A model generated the notes under the pieces. The model was not told the DNA's origin and did no database searches. It saw only the letters and a program-made list of their open reading frames with translations. A DNA stretch of 64,000 nucleotides from Achatina immaculata (Eukaryota; Mollusca; Gastropoda; Stylommatophora; Achatinidae): assembly GCA_009760885.1 (NCBI GenBank), contig CM019709.1, positions 30,495,713-30,559,712 of the forward strand, read 5' to 3'. Made by a program: the position numbers and the translations under genes. Positions 47,220 through 58,569 of this stretch are shown in pieces (the first letter of the stretch is position 1; every line of letters starts with the position of its first letter).

Positions 47220-47364
47220 GGCTGTCTCCACCCAGCGGGAATTAACAGTGTATTCAGCTTTCTTTAAACTTCTTTAGACTTCCACAAATTTCCTGCTATT
47301 TATAGTCTACTTTCCTGTCTTAGCCCCGCGCATTTCGCTACATTTCTTCATTCAATAATTTCAC
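47220..47364 (-). repeat. Right inverted repeat of Penelope-like fragment
   Basis: Begins ggctgtctccacccag and ends near aataatttcacg. Pairs with 46424-46561. Penelope-like elements are known to carry terminal repeats in direct or inverted arrangement, which fits. Confidence 0.85.
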
Positions 47365-47375
47365 GTTACATCACA

Positions 47376-47639
47376 GCTTCCGTTTTCCCTCCCCCCCCCA
47401 CCTTCTTCTCTAACGGCCTAGAGGTATTTATTGCCTCATGGCTTTTTCCAGAGCACCGCCCCCCAACCCCCAACCCACATCGTTCTCTCCCTTTCACAGC
47501 CGCTAACTTCCGACTGGTTCAGTTTGTTTTCCTTTGTGGTCTCCCAGACTTCTCTTTAGGGCGCATTCTGTTGTATTGTGTACGAGGAGGGATGCCACAA
47601 AGCTAAGTTTTTCGTTTTCATTTTTCTTTTTTTGTATTC
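47376..47639. other. Stretch between Penelope-like fragment and its possible 3' segment
   Basis: C-rich runs (ccccccccacc; gccccccaacccccaaccc) and no open frame of note. Confidence 0.5.
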
Positions 47640-47775
47640 TATGTTGTGTCTGTTTTTGTGTGTAATCCTTGAAAAAGGCTCACGCCGAAATATTGGAAGT
47701 TGTATGCTTTTCATTATTTATGTTTTTTTTCTTACCTATCTCATTCCTTCTATCGCTTTGTAAAACTGTGCCATG
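47640..47775 (+). repeat. Dispersed segment ending ctttgtaaaactg
   Basis: Contains tgtaatccttgaaaaaggctc, acgccgaaatattgg and ttttcattatttatg; the reverse complement of 56310-56475 has the same phrases in the same order. The gaaaaaggctcacgccgaaa phrase is typical of Penelope-like 3' ends, so this may be the real 3' end of the element at 46.4-47.4 kb; that link is inference. Confidence 0.65.
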
Positions 47776-47912
47776 CAACTCTGTCTATCTGTATTACTAG
47801 AACCAGTTTTACTGCAGTCGTTATCTCTTTTATCCGTCATAAAAATAACCATAACACTTCCATTATTTACTGTTAATAGTTTGATATAGAGTTACAGAAA
47901 ATGTGAACTAAG

Positions 47913-47915
<3 letters not shown>

Positions 47916-47977
<62 letters not shown>
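47916..47977. repeat. (AT)n microsatellite
   Basis: About 31 uninterrupted AT units. Confidence 0.95.
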
Positions 47978-47979
<2 letters not shown>

Positions 47980-48842
47980 GTAACTGTATATTTGTAACAT
48001 ATAAAATAACTTAATTATTGGATGATTGACATAAAGCAACGACGACATTATTTATAACATCGTTCATAAGCTAACATCTAGATGACGTGAGACATCTGCC
48101 GCAATCTAACAACTTATAGCATCTGACATAATAACACGACAAGATTAATTGAAAAAAAAAAGAAGAAGATATACTCTCTTATACAGAACTAGTTTTTTCG
48201 TTCCTATCCGTGACAATGAAACTTGTGAATCTTTAGCAGGCTTCTCATGACATTTTTCTGCATAGAAGCTGTGACATATTTTTTATATAACTTCTACTTT
48301 GTGCTAAAATTGATCGTTGAACATTTTAATCTTTGATATCCACAGGGAAGTGATCGGGTCACGAGACCGAAGATTAAACAACGGCGTTTCTGCAGAAGTT
48401 AATATATTTTCATTATAGAATAATTTGTCAAAGTTCAACTTCTGTATAAAATAAACACGTTGCCTTTCACCTGATAAATCCTGCCTTGATTTTAATGAGA
48501 CATCATTCGTTATCTTAGTGGTTTGTAAGTCATAAATGAAATAGAGGATAAACTTGAGAATTATGCGTCATCGTAATCTATTGCTTTCCATTGTTTTAAC
48601 ATTACTGTAAAGCTTTCGAAAGTTCTTATATTCTTCTTGTACACAGTCTCTACTATGCTCGTGCGTCTCTTGCTAATAATAACCCCATAAAACTTTTCTC
48701 TTAAGCAGTTTGTTCATATTTTACTTAAACTTCATTTCGAAAAGTCTTCTAAAAGTTTATTCAGCGTCCGTAGTTTAAAATGTGTGTGCGGAACTTCACA
48801 TAACAGTGCTCACTGGCCAAAAACTGTGCATATATATACATG
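47978..48842. other. A+T-rich noncoding stretch
   Basis: No open frame, no array and no match to other parts of the window were seen. Confidence 0.5.
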
Positions 48843-48851
48843 CATACATAC

Positions 48852-50894
48852 AGAACTTCTTAAAAATGACCAAGAACTGCGAGAACAATACAAAGTTATT
48901 ATAACAAATAGATACACTGCAATAACAAAGATAAATAGTATAGATGAACAATGGGAAATGTAAAGAGATTCTATCCACCAAACTGTTAAGGAGATAATAC
49001 CAACGAAAAAAGAAGCCCCTAAAAATAAATGGATGACAGACAACATCTTAGGACTGATGGACAAGAGGAGGAGGAGTAAAAATAACGAGGAAAAACATAA
49101 CAAGATAAATAAAGAAATAAGACGCAAATGCAGAGAAGCAAAAGAAGTGTGGTTAAATGAACAGTGCAGACAGATAGAGGACTGCCATAATAAAGACAGC
49201 AAAAACATGCACAAACGAATTAATGAACTCACAGGCAGGAAAACAAAATATACCACAGGATGCCTGAAATCGAAAGAAGGTAAAATGTTAATGGGAAAAG
49301 AAGACATTGTGGACAGGTGGACAGAGTATATCGGTGAGCTATGTGGAGGAGAAAGACCAGAATTAACACCAGATACTGAAAACTGTGATGGACCGCCAAT
49401 ACTTGAAGATGAAATCATAGATGCCATCAAACACATAAAGAAAGGAAAAGCGAATGGGCCTGATAATATAACAATAGAAGAAATAGAGGCACTAGAGGAG
49501 ACAGGAATAAAAATAATAACCAAGTTACTGAATGACATTTACAACAGTGGTTATATTCCCAGTCACCTGATTAAATCCACGTTTATAGCACTACCAAAGA
49601 AACCAGGTGCAAAGGAATGTGACGACCACCGGACTATCAGCCTCTCATGTCACATAACGAAACTACCTCTTATAATCATTATGAGAAGAACAAGGAAAAA
49701 GATAAAAATGGAAATAGCAGATGAACAGTTTGGATTTGTTGAAGGAAAGGGAACACACAATGCCATTTATGCTTTATGAACACTAACAGAAAGAGCTTTA
49801 GAAGTACAGAAAGATCTCTACTTATGCTTCATTGATTACACCAAGGCTATTGACGAGGTGAAACATAATGAAATTATTAAAATGCTTGAAGACATCAATA
49901 TAGACAGCAAAGACCTGAGGATTGTAAAACATCTATACTGGCAACAAGAAGCAGCAGTTCGAGTTGAAAATAGAATTGGAAAATATCAACCTATAAAACA
50001 AGGGGTGCGACAAGGATGTGTACTATCTCCAGACCTTTTTTCTCTGTATAGCGAGAATATTCTAAGAACAATCATCACAGAACCAGGCATACAAATTGGA
50101 GGATACAATATTAACAACCTTCGGTATGCTGACGACACAGTACTGATAGCTGAGAACCAACAAGACCTGCAAAATCTCTTGGATAAAGTCGCCAAAGAAA
50201 GTGAACAGAAGGCCTTACTTTGAACATCAAAAAGACAGAGACTATGGTTATATCTAAGGAACAGAATCCACCAGCATGCAGCATTAAATTAAACGGAACT
50301 ATTCTAAAGCAGATGCAGAAATTCAAATACCTTGGAGCAGTAATAACTTCAGATGGGAAATGCAGAACAGAAATTAGGAACAGAATAGGCCAAGCAAAGA
50401 CTGCATTTCAGAGAATGAGAAACATATTAGCTAACACATCTTTATCAATGAATGTTAGAAAACGAGTCCTAAAATGCTATATTGAACCTATCTTATTATA
50501 TGGAAGTGAATCATGGACAATAGGCAAGTCTGCACAAAAACCATTGGAAGCAGCAGAAATGTGGTTTATTAGAAGAATGTTGCGAATCCCCTGGACAGCA
50601 AAAATAACTAATGAAGAATGTATGAGAAGAGCTGGAGAGACAAAAAACCTTGTCAAAAAGATAAGAGAGAGACAATGTACTTTCATGGGACATGCAATGA
50701 GAAGAGAGGGCATTGAAAATATTATAACAACAGGAAAAATAGAAGGAAGAAGATCAAGAGGAAGACCAAGAGAAATGATACTGGACAGTCTGAAGGGATG
50801 GTGTGAAAGGAGATCACCAACTAAACTGATGGCCTGCATGAAGGATCGGGTACTCTGGAGAAGCATAATAGCCAACGCCAGTCGGCACGGCACC

Positions 50895-50928
<34 letters not shown>

Positions 50929-50931
50929 ATA
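48852..50931 (+). mobile_element. L-D copy with (GAT)n 3' tail
   Basis: Starts at the linker (KNDQELREQYK) and runs through RT and the C-terminus to SRHGT-stop, then (GAT)n at 50897-50929. CATACATAC stands just before (48843-48851) and after (50932-50940), a possible TSD, though the word is low-complexity. Endonuclease absent. Confidence 0.9.
49033..50897 (+). pseudogene. L-D RT and C-terminal reading, three frames
   Basis: Frame 1 (49033-49779): RRKCREAKEVWLNEQCRQIE, EEDIVDRWTEYIG-like, KGKANGPDNITIEEIEALEE, then EQFGFVEGKGTHNAIYAL and a stop. Frame 2 (49858-50223): [36 protein letters not shown] (YADD at ~50126). Frame 3 (50220-50897): [68 protein letters not shown], ending SRHGT. Each break looks like one small indel or a stop, so the copy is fairly young. 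Confidence 0.9.
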
Positions 50932-51184
50932 CATACATACTCGTACATATCTCCCAATAAAAATGTATCGCTTTATTTATCTATTTTTAACCATAAGTAG
51001 TACTAGATTTAAATACATAAAACCACTGACTGCACATTTCTCATCCACTTAATCCACTTACTGTCATAGCATTGCTGTATTCTTAAACATGAAACAATTA
51101 GGAAGCCACACATAGGTAGTTGTCTAACTTTGGTAAATAAAAATAAAACAAAATTCAAATTCACTTTCATAAAGTCGCAGCCAT

Positions 51185-51930
51185 TATTAATACCGCGCAT
51201 GACAACATTGAGGCGTCATTGCTGGTGTGACATCTGCGTCACATGTTGTTGCAGAGTGTTTGAAAAAATGTTTGGTATATAACGTTCCATTCTGCAATGA
51301 GTGCTAGCTCTAGATCAGTCACAGTGTTGATCTCATACTAACTGCTCCTTCTGTTCAGTTCATCCCACGCGTGTTCAATAGGATTCATGACAGGAGAGTT
51401 TGCAGGCCAATCTAGCACAAGAAAAGGTTTCCGGGCTAAGAAATTTCTGATAACGTCAGCTGTTAGATAGTCTTATTGTGCTGAAAGATTCTCAGATCTG
51501 GATGAGTTTGGAAGAAAGGCACTACGATATCTTGCAGTACCTGATTAACGTACACATCTGAAAATGTGGAGTACGGTGTCAGGGGAGAATCCACCCCCAC
51601 ACATGTATGCATCCTCCTCCACCTCTCTCATGCTGGTCTATACATGCATTTGCATATCGTTCTCCAGGATGACGCTACACGCGATTTCTCCTATCAGCCA
51701 TGGAGACACTAAGGCGACTTTCATCTGGGATCATCATCAACCTCCATTCTATGACTGAACGACATAAATGCTGTCGGGCCCAAACCATTCTGCTGTTCTG
51801 GTGTCGTCTAGTAAAGATAGAGTCAGTGTTGAGAAGCCTGTCTTGAGAGTCAGCGGCATGAAGTCTCCTTGACACAGTGTTTGTGCTACCAAGTTATTAA
51901 CAGGGTCTCTGGTTCCCTCATTCAGTCTTT
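51185..51930 (-). pseudogene. Tc1-like transposase remnant
   Basis: On the minus strand: TVSRRLHAAD, LNTDSIFTRRHQNSRMVWAR, MMIPDESRLSVS (first D), then frame breaks and LVLDWPANSPVMNPIEHAW and DELNRR (E motif), and WNVIYQTFFQTLCNN near the end. The second D region is not recognisable. The upper part (51811-51930) is the same sequence as the start of the window. Confidence 0.8.
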
Positions 51931-52009
51931 AGTTGACAGCAAGTAACAAGTAGTACAACTTTCATGATAACTTATTAATCGCGTTTATTTATTTATACAT
52001 CAGTCCTTT

Positions 52010-52430
52010 CAGGCGTCTAATGATATCACCAGTAAATAGGTAAAATGTTAAGTCAATAAAACAGGTAGAATGGTAATCCAGTAAAACAGGTAGAATGTTA
52101 ACCCACTAAAACTGAATGTTAATTCAGTAAAACAATTAAAATGAAGTCAGTAAAATTGATCAAATGTTAAGTCAGTAAAACAGGTGGAATGTTAAGTCAG
52201 GAAAAGAGAATGGTAAGCCAGTAAAACAGAACGTTAGGCCAGTAAAACAGGCAGAATGTTAAGTCAGTAAAACAGGTACAATGTTAAGTCAGTAAAACAG
52301 ACTGAATGTTAATCCAGTAAAACAGGTAGAATGTTAACTCAGTAAAACATATAGAATGTTAAATCAGTAAAACAGAATGTTCAAGCAGTAAAACAGTCAG
52401 AATGTTAACCCGTTGGTTTTCTTCCACTAC
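52010..52430. repeat. Minisatellite, ~25-bp unit, second array
   Basis: Same unit and same flanks as 193-690, with about 16 degenerate copies. Array length and unit order differ between the two loci. Confidence 0.9.
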
Positions 52431-52477
52431 ATTTCAAATTTAAACTTAGCATGATGAACATGAAGTTGAGCAAAGAT

Positions 52478-52488
52478 AATATTCTGAT
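52478..52488. other. Empty target site for element C
   Basis: Single AATATTCTGAT in a context (gatgatctggtcgtgagatgt, shortened) that continues exactly as the right flank of the filled site at 1221-1260. Confidence 0.85.
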
Positions 52489-52519
52489 GATCTGGTCGTG
52501 AGATGTTCATACAGAACTC

Positions 52520-53265
52520 TTGTTCTTGCGGTCACACCCCAATATTCTTCCTAACATAAAGTCACCATACTTTTCACAAACCAAAGCGGGACGGACCGGG
52601 GGGGGGGGGGGGGGGAGAGGGGGGGGGAAGAGAGAGAGAAACAGACATATACATACACACCACCCCACCCCCGCAAAGTAAAACTTGCTCTTTAATCTTT
52701 ACTGTCTATGCCAAAATCAAACTGCAGAAAGTCAAACAAAAAGTGTATGCTCGTTTCAGTAATTTTTACATCAATAGCCAGTGTTTTCTTTAAGTCGATC
52801 ACTCTTGAGATGTTCTGTGACATCGGATCTGCCGCCGTGTTTAATTTAAAATTCAAATTTCCGAGGAGACATCTATCATGGGAGTCACTGTTTATTGTCG
52901 CCTTCTCTATGAAGGGAAAATCACTTTTTAATTATTTATTCCGTTTACACGCTGGCTTAGACATCGTCGGGGGAATAGGCGAAATTTTCATTAGCCTGCC
53001 ACGTAATGTTCAGTTGGTAAATCAGTACAAGAAATAAAATTAAACACAGAATAACGCTCATGTAATGCGCCTTACTTAATAAGTACAGTGCTACTAATTA
53101 ACGTGGTACAAAATCCAAACCACCCTCTCAGTTGTACTGACGTTGTCTCAAACATTTAGCGCCCTCAAACTTTTCCACTAACTCCGATTGGTTAATTTAG
53201 TCACGAGGAAAATAACTATAATCTGATTGGTTCAATATTTCTAGAATAAGTGAAGATCATTTTCT
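52520..53265. other. Noncoding stretch with G run and a weak open frame
   Basis: A G run at 52599-52630 is followed by purine-rich sequence. A 109-codon frame at 52708-53037 has no family features I recognise; it includes hydrophobic stretches but is likely chance. Nothing else seen. Confidence 0.5.
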
Positions 53266-53504
53266 GATGCAACCAATTCTATTCTTCTTCTTCTTCTTTC
53301 GCTTCTACCACCAAGACCGTCCTGTGATCCTACTGAATTTACGCCTGTGGTCCTCGTTAAGTCCCGTTGTCCCCCGAAAGGACCACACGAGATCCCCCAG
53401 AGGACAACAAGAGGTTCAGAGTATCTCAAGGCTTGAGCCTGTATTCTTGGTGGGTCTCAGACGCGTGATTGCGTGACACCGTGGTTTTCGGTGCACCAGT
53501 TTAG

Positions 53505-53770
53505 TCTAGAGTTGGACTTTCTCACCGGAAGACCTCGACGTGTTTTGGATATCAGTATATCCCCGCTGGGTGAGAGGTGGTAGCCCACCCGAGCCAGAGT
53601 TGGACTTTCTCACCGGAAAACCTCGACGTGTTTTGAGATACCCATGTATCACCGCCGGGTGAGAGGTGGTTGCCCATCCAGTCCAGTGTTGGACTTTCTC
53701 GCCGGAAAACCTCAGCGTGATTAGGATACGCATACATCCCCGCCGGGTGAGAGGTGGTTGCCTATCTAGA
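53505..53770. repeat. Three tandem ~88-bp units in element C
   Basis: Start phrase gttggactttctc at ~53512, 53600 and 53689; each unit ends with a gggtgagaggtgg phrase. Confidence 0.85.
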
Positions 53771-53879
53771 CTGCCCTGGTCCAGTGTCTCCGACTTCAGC
53801 ATTTTGTGGTCGTGGCCCCTACCCTTCCTAGTTGTGACTAGGATGGAGCTTTTTCCAGGAGGACGAATCCTCGCCACTA

Positions 53880-54600
53880 GTGACTTTCACCCCTGGGTTG
53901 AGCCGGTTTATGCATATTATCCCAGGACGGGAGTGTTTGGGACGTGACCGACCTCTAGAGCAGAGGTACTGCGACATGCGTAGCCTTCAAGTTTCACCCC
54001 TGGTGTGTGCCGGTTTAGGCATATTTCACCAGTATGGGTGTATATTGGACGTGACCGACCTCTAGAGCGGCGGTTGCATGACATGTCTAGCCATCAAGTT
54101 CCACCCCTGGTGTGTGCCGGTTTAGGCAAATTTCACCAGTGTAGGTGTATTTCGGACGTGGCCGGCCTCTAGAGCAGAGGCGCCGTGGTATGTGTAGCTC
54201 TCGCAGCGATACTACTGGACATACCGATTAAATTTCACTTTATCCTTTCTTTCACCTTTTCACATCGGCGCCGCACAGCAACCTTTATTTCTTTTTCGCA
54301 TTTCCTTCCTTGACCAGGAGGAGCTTCACTACACGCGCGGCATTCGAAGAGTCTCGCCAGCAGTGTCGTAACCTCTGGGTTAAGCCGGTTCATGCATTTC
54401 ACCCGATATGACTACACTTAGGACGTGGCCGACATCCAGACCAGAGGTGCCGCGATTGGGCTGTTTGCTTCACTTTATTCTTTCTACCACCTTTTCCGCG
54501 CGGCAACCCCATTTGCACCTTTCTTCATTGGCCAGGAGGAGCACCGCTCCACGCACGGCAACTGAAGACTCTCGCCAGCAGCGGTAGATGAGCTACCAAA
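53880..54600. repeat. Two further tandem arrays (~110 bp and ~185 bp units)
   Basis: The phrases ccggttta or ccggtttagg recur at about 53903, 54008 and 54117, with a degenerate fourth (agccggttcatgc) at 54384; gacctctagagc recurs after each. The phrase ccaggaggagc recurs at ~54315 and 54533 with gtctcgccagcag after each. Confidence 0.8.
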
Positions 54601-55092
54601 CGTGCCACTCATCTACCCTAAATGTCTGGTTTTCAGGCGCCAGATATTCGCCTTCGCCCCTTCTCTTGTCAGTTTAAACAGTTCTGCCACGGGAAGGCCA
54701 GGAGCTGGACTTGACTGCAAGAGGCTGTTGGAGACGCACGCCGTTGGAGTGGAGATCGAATTCTCCACCCCACCTCCGGCAATAACAGTCCTTAGAACCA
54801 TGCAACCAATTAATATGCACCACAAATTTCTATGAAGTTAAAACTAGATTAATAAATACTTCTCGTACATTAGGTCACGTGGTGCCATTTCAAAATTAAT
54901 GGATTTTTTGGTTCGTTTACAGATTTTATTAAAATTTAAATTTAGCAGGCTCCAAGCGGGACAGTTGTGCGTCCCGCCAAAACTTTCGGCGAAGGCGGAA
55001 CACCAGCCAAAAATTCGGGACTGTCTCGCCTAAAGCGGAACGTATGGTCACCTTATCCTAACAACAAAAAAGATCCAACAGTCAACACATTA
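54601..55092. other. Unassigned stretch
   Basis: The part up to 54835 is open on both strands for 70-77 codons but shows no domain I recognise; it may be the continuation of element C. Nothing recognised from 54840 to 55092. Confidence 0.4.
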
Positions 55093-55245
55093 ATATGTCC
55101 ATAATATTTACGTTTTCTCTGTTTAATCCTTTTTACTAGCCAGCCTTCTTCAGTATTAAGTTCTTGTAGTATAGATATATTTGTTCTTTTTGTGTCCATG
55201 ATATTTGAAGAACTCTTCTGTAGCATTTACATTCAAATGCATTGC
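55093..55245 (-). mobile_element. Short L-C fragment
   Basis: Matches 21560-21700 in the same orientation (actagccagccttcttca; agtatagatatatttg). Decayed; flanked by unrelated sequence. The 600 bases after it (55246-55854) hold nothing recognised apart from repeated tagatctag words near 55350-55510. Confidence 0.75.
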
Positions 55246-55854
55246 GATTAGAAACGAGAGTGAAATAATGTTTTTATCGAGTATTTTCAATATTTTTATG
55301 ATTTCGGAGGCATACGGGCATGCCCTATGACCAGGTCACTGTTCTAGAATGTACTCCAACTAGATCTAGATCTATAAAACTAGCTGGCGAAGTAGTTAGA
55401 AGATTATTTCAGACATTATTTTAGTGAGCATGTCACATATCATCACAAGATGAGATCGTATAAATCTATAAGTAGATCTAGACTTCGCCGGTGGTAGATC
55501 TAGACCTAGCCGATGGTAGGTAGGACACATTTATCAGCTAAAATCATCGCACTACTTTTTCCTAAAAAAAAACCTCTGCATTTATGGAATTTTCATACAT
55601 TTACAGTTACTTTGATACACAATACCAAACTTTTAAAGTGGAAAAACACTGTTACATTCACTTTTTCAACTTCACCCAATATACATATCAACCCCGCGCT
55701 TTTAATCTAACAAAAATGGAACGTCCGCGTTTTTGCCAGTGGTAGGGGAAGAGTTAGTTAATCATATAAAGGCACACAGCACAGAGAAATAGAAAAATGA
55801 AAGTGAAATACAAATTCATATGTGTAAGTAGAATATAACATATTTACTTTCTTT

Positions 55855-56092
55855 GGATCATGTACAAAGAATGGAGGAGAACAGACAAAAGATAATGATT
55901 TATGTACAAGAGATCAAAGAAACAAGACCGAAAGACAGACCAGGACAGAGACGGAGACACAACATAGAAGAGGATATCAAGGACATTAGTGTCACTAACT
56001 GGAGAGAGAAGAATAGGGGGGAATGGAGGCGAACTTTGTTTTCCGCAGTGAGTGTTAATGTCGAAGAAGAAGAAGAAGAAGAAGAAGAAACG
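55855..56092 (+). mobile_element. LINE 3' end fragment with (GAA)n tail
   Basis: Open frame MDHVQRMEENRQKIMIYVQE, RPGQRRRHNIEEDIKDISVT, NWREKNRGEWRRTLFSAVS, then (GAA)n at 56063-56090. The order (HVQRM, RP, W...R..WR) is the LINE C-terminus. The GAA tail is unlike those of L-A to L-D, so this is another family. 5'-truncated. Confidence 0.7.
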
Positions 56093-56289
56093 TGTAGACA
56101 ACAACAGGCTGATAAATATAAAACCCATAGATAAAGTAGGTAACTACGTAGTGTACGCACAAACCAGATTGTTTCTTTTGTCATTTAATTTCTTTTATTA
56201 CTAAAGGAAAGTAAGAAAATACGTTAGCAAATTTGTGTGACAATAAAAATAAATTAGAATAACCCAGACTGTTGAAGACATATCTAAAG

Positions 56290-56480
56290 GTAACTAGAGG
56301 TGTATGGTGCAGTTTTACAAAGCGGCAAGGGTCGGGGGGGGGGGGGAGTAAAATGAGAAAAAAAACGAATAGAAATTATTAGTTGATGAGAGTAAGATGA
56401 GAATGTATAAATGAAAAACATACAATATCCAATATTTTGGCGTGAGCTTTGCTCGAGGATTACATAAACAAACAAAATGA
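56290..56480 (-). repeat. Second copy of the segment at 47640-47775
   Basis: Reverse complement carries tgtaatcctcgagcaaagctc, shortened to the shared acgccaaaatattgg and gctttgtaaaactgc phrases. A G run at 56334-56347 lies inside. Confidence 0.65.
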
Positions 56481-56546
56481 TATATAACTTATCTGGTTGC
56501 CGTATTGCAGTCGCCATCCCTTTTATCTGAAGACATATCTACAACT

Positions 56547-56618
56547 GGGGATGTAGCTCAGTGGTAGAGCGTTCGCTTTGCATGTGAAAGGCCCCGGGTT
56601 CGATCCCCGGCATCTCCA
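56547..56618 (+). tRNA. tRNA-Ala, anticodon TGC (56579-56581)
   Basis: 72 bases with a full cloverleaf: acceptor GGGGATG/CATCTCC (one G-T pair), D arm GCTC/GAGC, anticodon stem TTCGC/GTGAA around loop TTTGCAT, T arm CCGGG/CCCGG around TTCGATC, discriminator A. A and B box promoters are inside. No intron. It carries alanine to GCA-type codons. The flanks are LINE debris, but the intact folding argues for a real gene rather than a SINE head. Confidence 0.95.
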
Positions 56619-56620
56619 GC

Positions 56621-56628
56621 ATTTTTTT
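56621..56628 (+). terminator. RNA polymerase III T-run terminator
   Basis: A run of eight T (gca then tttttttt) begins three bases after the tRNA, the usual Pol III stop signal. Confidence 0.8.
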
Positions 56629-56729
56629 TAAGTTATAGTGAAAAAAATTTTTTAAAAAGTTTTCCTGTAGAAATCTATCATAGATCTTAGATATTATGAG
56701 TTTAAATCTTAGACTTTTGAAAAAAAATC

Positions 56730-57045
56730 AGCCATTTGCTTGTCACTTGCGGAACTTTGCCTCCCTAACAGCTCTTCTGTAGGCCTCTCGGTTGTAAGCA
56801 AGATTCCCTGCTGCTGATTCATCCATTTGCAGATTATCAACGATGTCTTGCAGCCATTTTCGCCTTTGTCTTCCTCTCTTTCTTTTTCCCATTATGTATC
56901 CTTCCAAGACGGTCTTCTCTAAATTATCATGACTTTTACTGTATTCAAAATATTTAAGTCTTCTTTTTTTAATCCTCTTTACTTCTTCAATATTATGTTC
57001 TTGTACTCCTTTTAATTTCCCTCATTGTATCTCCATTATTAGTAA
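56730..57045 (-). mobile_element. L-C fragment, internally deleted
   Basis: Starts with the L-C end (catttgcttgtcacttgcgg) and runs to ~57000; it then jumps to ccttttaatttccctcattg, i.e. sequence ~250 bases farther in the full L-C. An internal deletion is the simplest explanation. Confidence 0.8.
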
Positions 57046-57185
57046 TGAAAACAAATACCTAAGAAAAATACTCTGTATAAAGTGAAACAAATTCAAGAAC
57101 ATTGCAGAGAGATGACAAATGAACGAACTGTCTCAAAGGTGATCAGAAAAAGGAGACGTTTAACGTCACTGAAAGGATGTAAGAA
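57046..57185 (+). mobile_element. L-B 3' fragment, internally deleted
   Basis: Plus strand reads ENKYLRKILCIK, FKNIAER, then VSKVIRKRR and jumps to acgtttaacgtcactgaaaggat, close to the L-B end. The segment coding for the GRPRETLKR region is absent. Confidence 0.75.
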
Positions 57186-58569
57186 GAAATTGATTGTAGT
57201 ATTTTAGAATATTGATTTCAGTCAAGATTTAGCAGCTTCCAGCGCCTGGTGAGACATTGTTTCAGACGATGGCTGTGAAAACAAATCCCATGTTCATGAA
57301 ACAAAGGTGAAGAAAGCCTTATTACACCGAAAAGGCTTACAGGAATTCAGATAAAACCCCACCCCCCTGCCCACAATGCATTATGATTCTGGGCGGAGTT
57401 ACTGCTCACATGACCCGTGCTGAGGTAACCTTTATAGGAAGACATTGGAACTCTTTTAATGAACTTGCCTGATGTGTAGTAATGATAATCCTGACTGATA
57501 ACCACTTAAAACTGAATCCAGTATAGATTTACCTCCCCCCCCCCCCAAATGTAGACCTGTTTCCTCCCTGTAAATCTTGAAGAGAAGACCATATTTCGTA
57601 TATGATACATTCAGTTATTTTGTGTCCCCGTTAGGCTCCTGCAGTCATCGTCACCTGCTTCTCCCCCCAGGGAAGGTTCAATGTAAGAGTTCCTGTTGAG
57701 ATTTAAAGTGCAGGGCAGGGGCGGATTACCTATTACCCAGGCTCCCCCACCCCTCTAGGGTAAACAGAATAAGAGCCTCTGTCTCCTTTGCCCTAACCCT
57801 TTCATCTGTTAATTTAGAAAAAAAATCATAAAAGAATCATTTGTGCTTCCAGTTTTCCTTCTTTTCCCTCTACACCGAACCCTTTTCTCTTTCGGGTCCC
57901 CAGACCTGTTCAGCCTAATAAATAATGTCCCACTGCTTCAGGGGTATTGCCAGACTTGGAGTGATCTAAAGCGGTTTTTAAAGAAGTGGCTTCCAACCCT
58001 TTAACTTCCAGGGACCATTTCTCCAAATGCACGTAAGTTGCAGATAACCCCCGAGCTTTGAATGCTTTTAGCTCGATTAACAATATCTAATACCAAATCA
58101 ACGAAGCTGCGAGCTCCGCGGATCACTTGTGGTTCGGCCAAGCATAGACTGGGAACCACTGGCCTGATTCTTGGCAGACTTTACCATTACTGAGATCCAT
58201 CACAACTGAGACTCTCCACAGACCCAATGCGGCGACAGACCTTCTACTAAACTTCAAAATTACCGCCGTCAGTCGCTGCTGCATCAGGCTGATACCGACA
58301 AATTGTAGAGAGATCAAGTTACAGAAGAAAAACATTCGTCGAGCTATCAGGAGAGCGACATGAACATTATGGCACGACCTTGAACTACAATGAGAAATTT
58401 GTGACCTCGAAAGCATTTTTTTAATTTAACTTCTTCCCACCAATTTTACTGTAAGGTCAGCAACATTTTTTTCAAAACCATTTTTTTAAAATGGTGCTTT
58501 TCGATTTTGATAAGTAAATCGTTACAGTAACCGATGACCTTTAAATGTTTAGTTTTTTTTTTAATCGAT
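57186..58569. other. Noncoding stretch without recognised elements
   Basis: Two C runs (57532-57545; 57360-57370). One minus-strand open frame (58123-58416) has no family features. No array and no match elsewhere in the window seen. Confidence 0.5.

Larger units (their letters stand above)
53270..54600 (-). mobile_element. Element C, long copy with several tandem sub-arrays
   Basis: Starts with the same (TTC)n end and 200-base segment as 763-1000, then three ~88-bp units (53505-53770), the segment up to gtcgtggcccctac (where the short copy ends), and beyond it new sequence. That new part has three ~110-bp units (tttcacccctgg...ccggtttaggcatattt...gacctctagagc, at 53885-54200) and two ~185-bp units with ccaggaggagc and ctcgccagcagcg (54270-54590). 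GC content is clearly above the surroundings. The upper limit is uncertain. Confidence 0.7.

Noticed and set aside
46424..47364. Hammerhead ribozyme in the Penelope-like inverted repeats
   Set aside because: Such ribozymes are known in this element class, and a GCGAAATGCGC word is present, but I could not find a matching CTGATGA core in the right place.
48810..49538. 242-codon minus-strand open frame
   Set aside because: Antisense to the L-D RT reading at 49033-49779.
52708..53037. 109-codon open frame with hydrophobic parts
   Set aside because: No family features and no support besides length.
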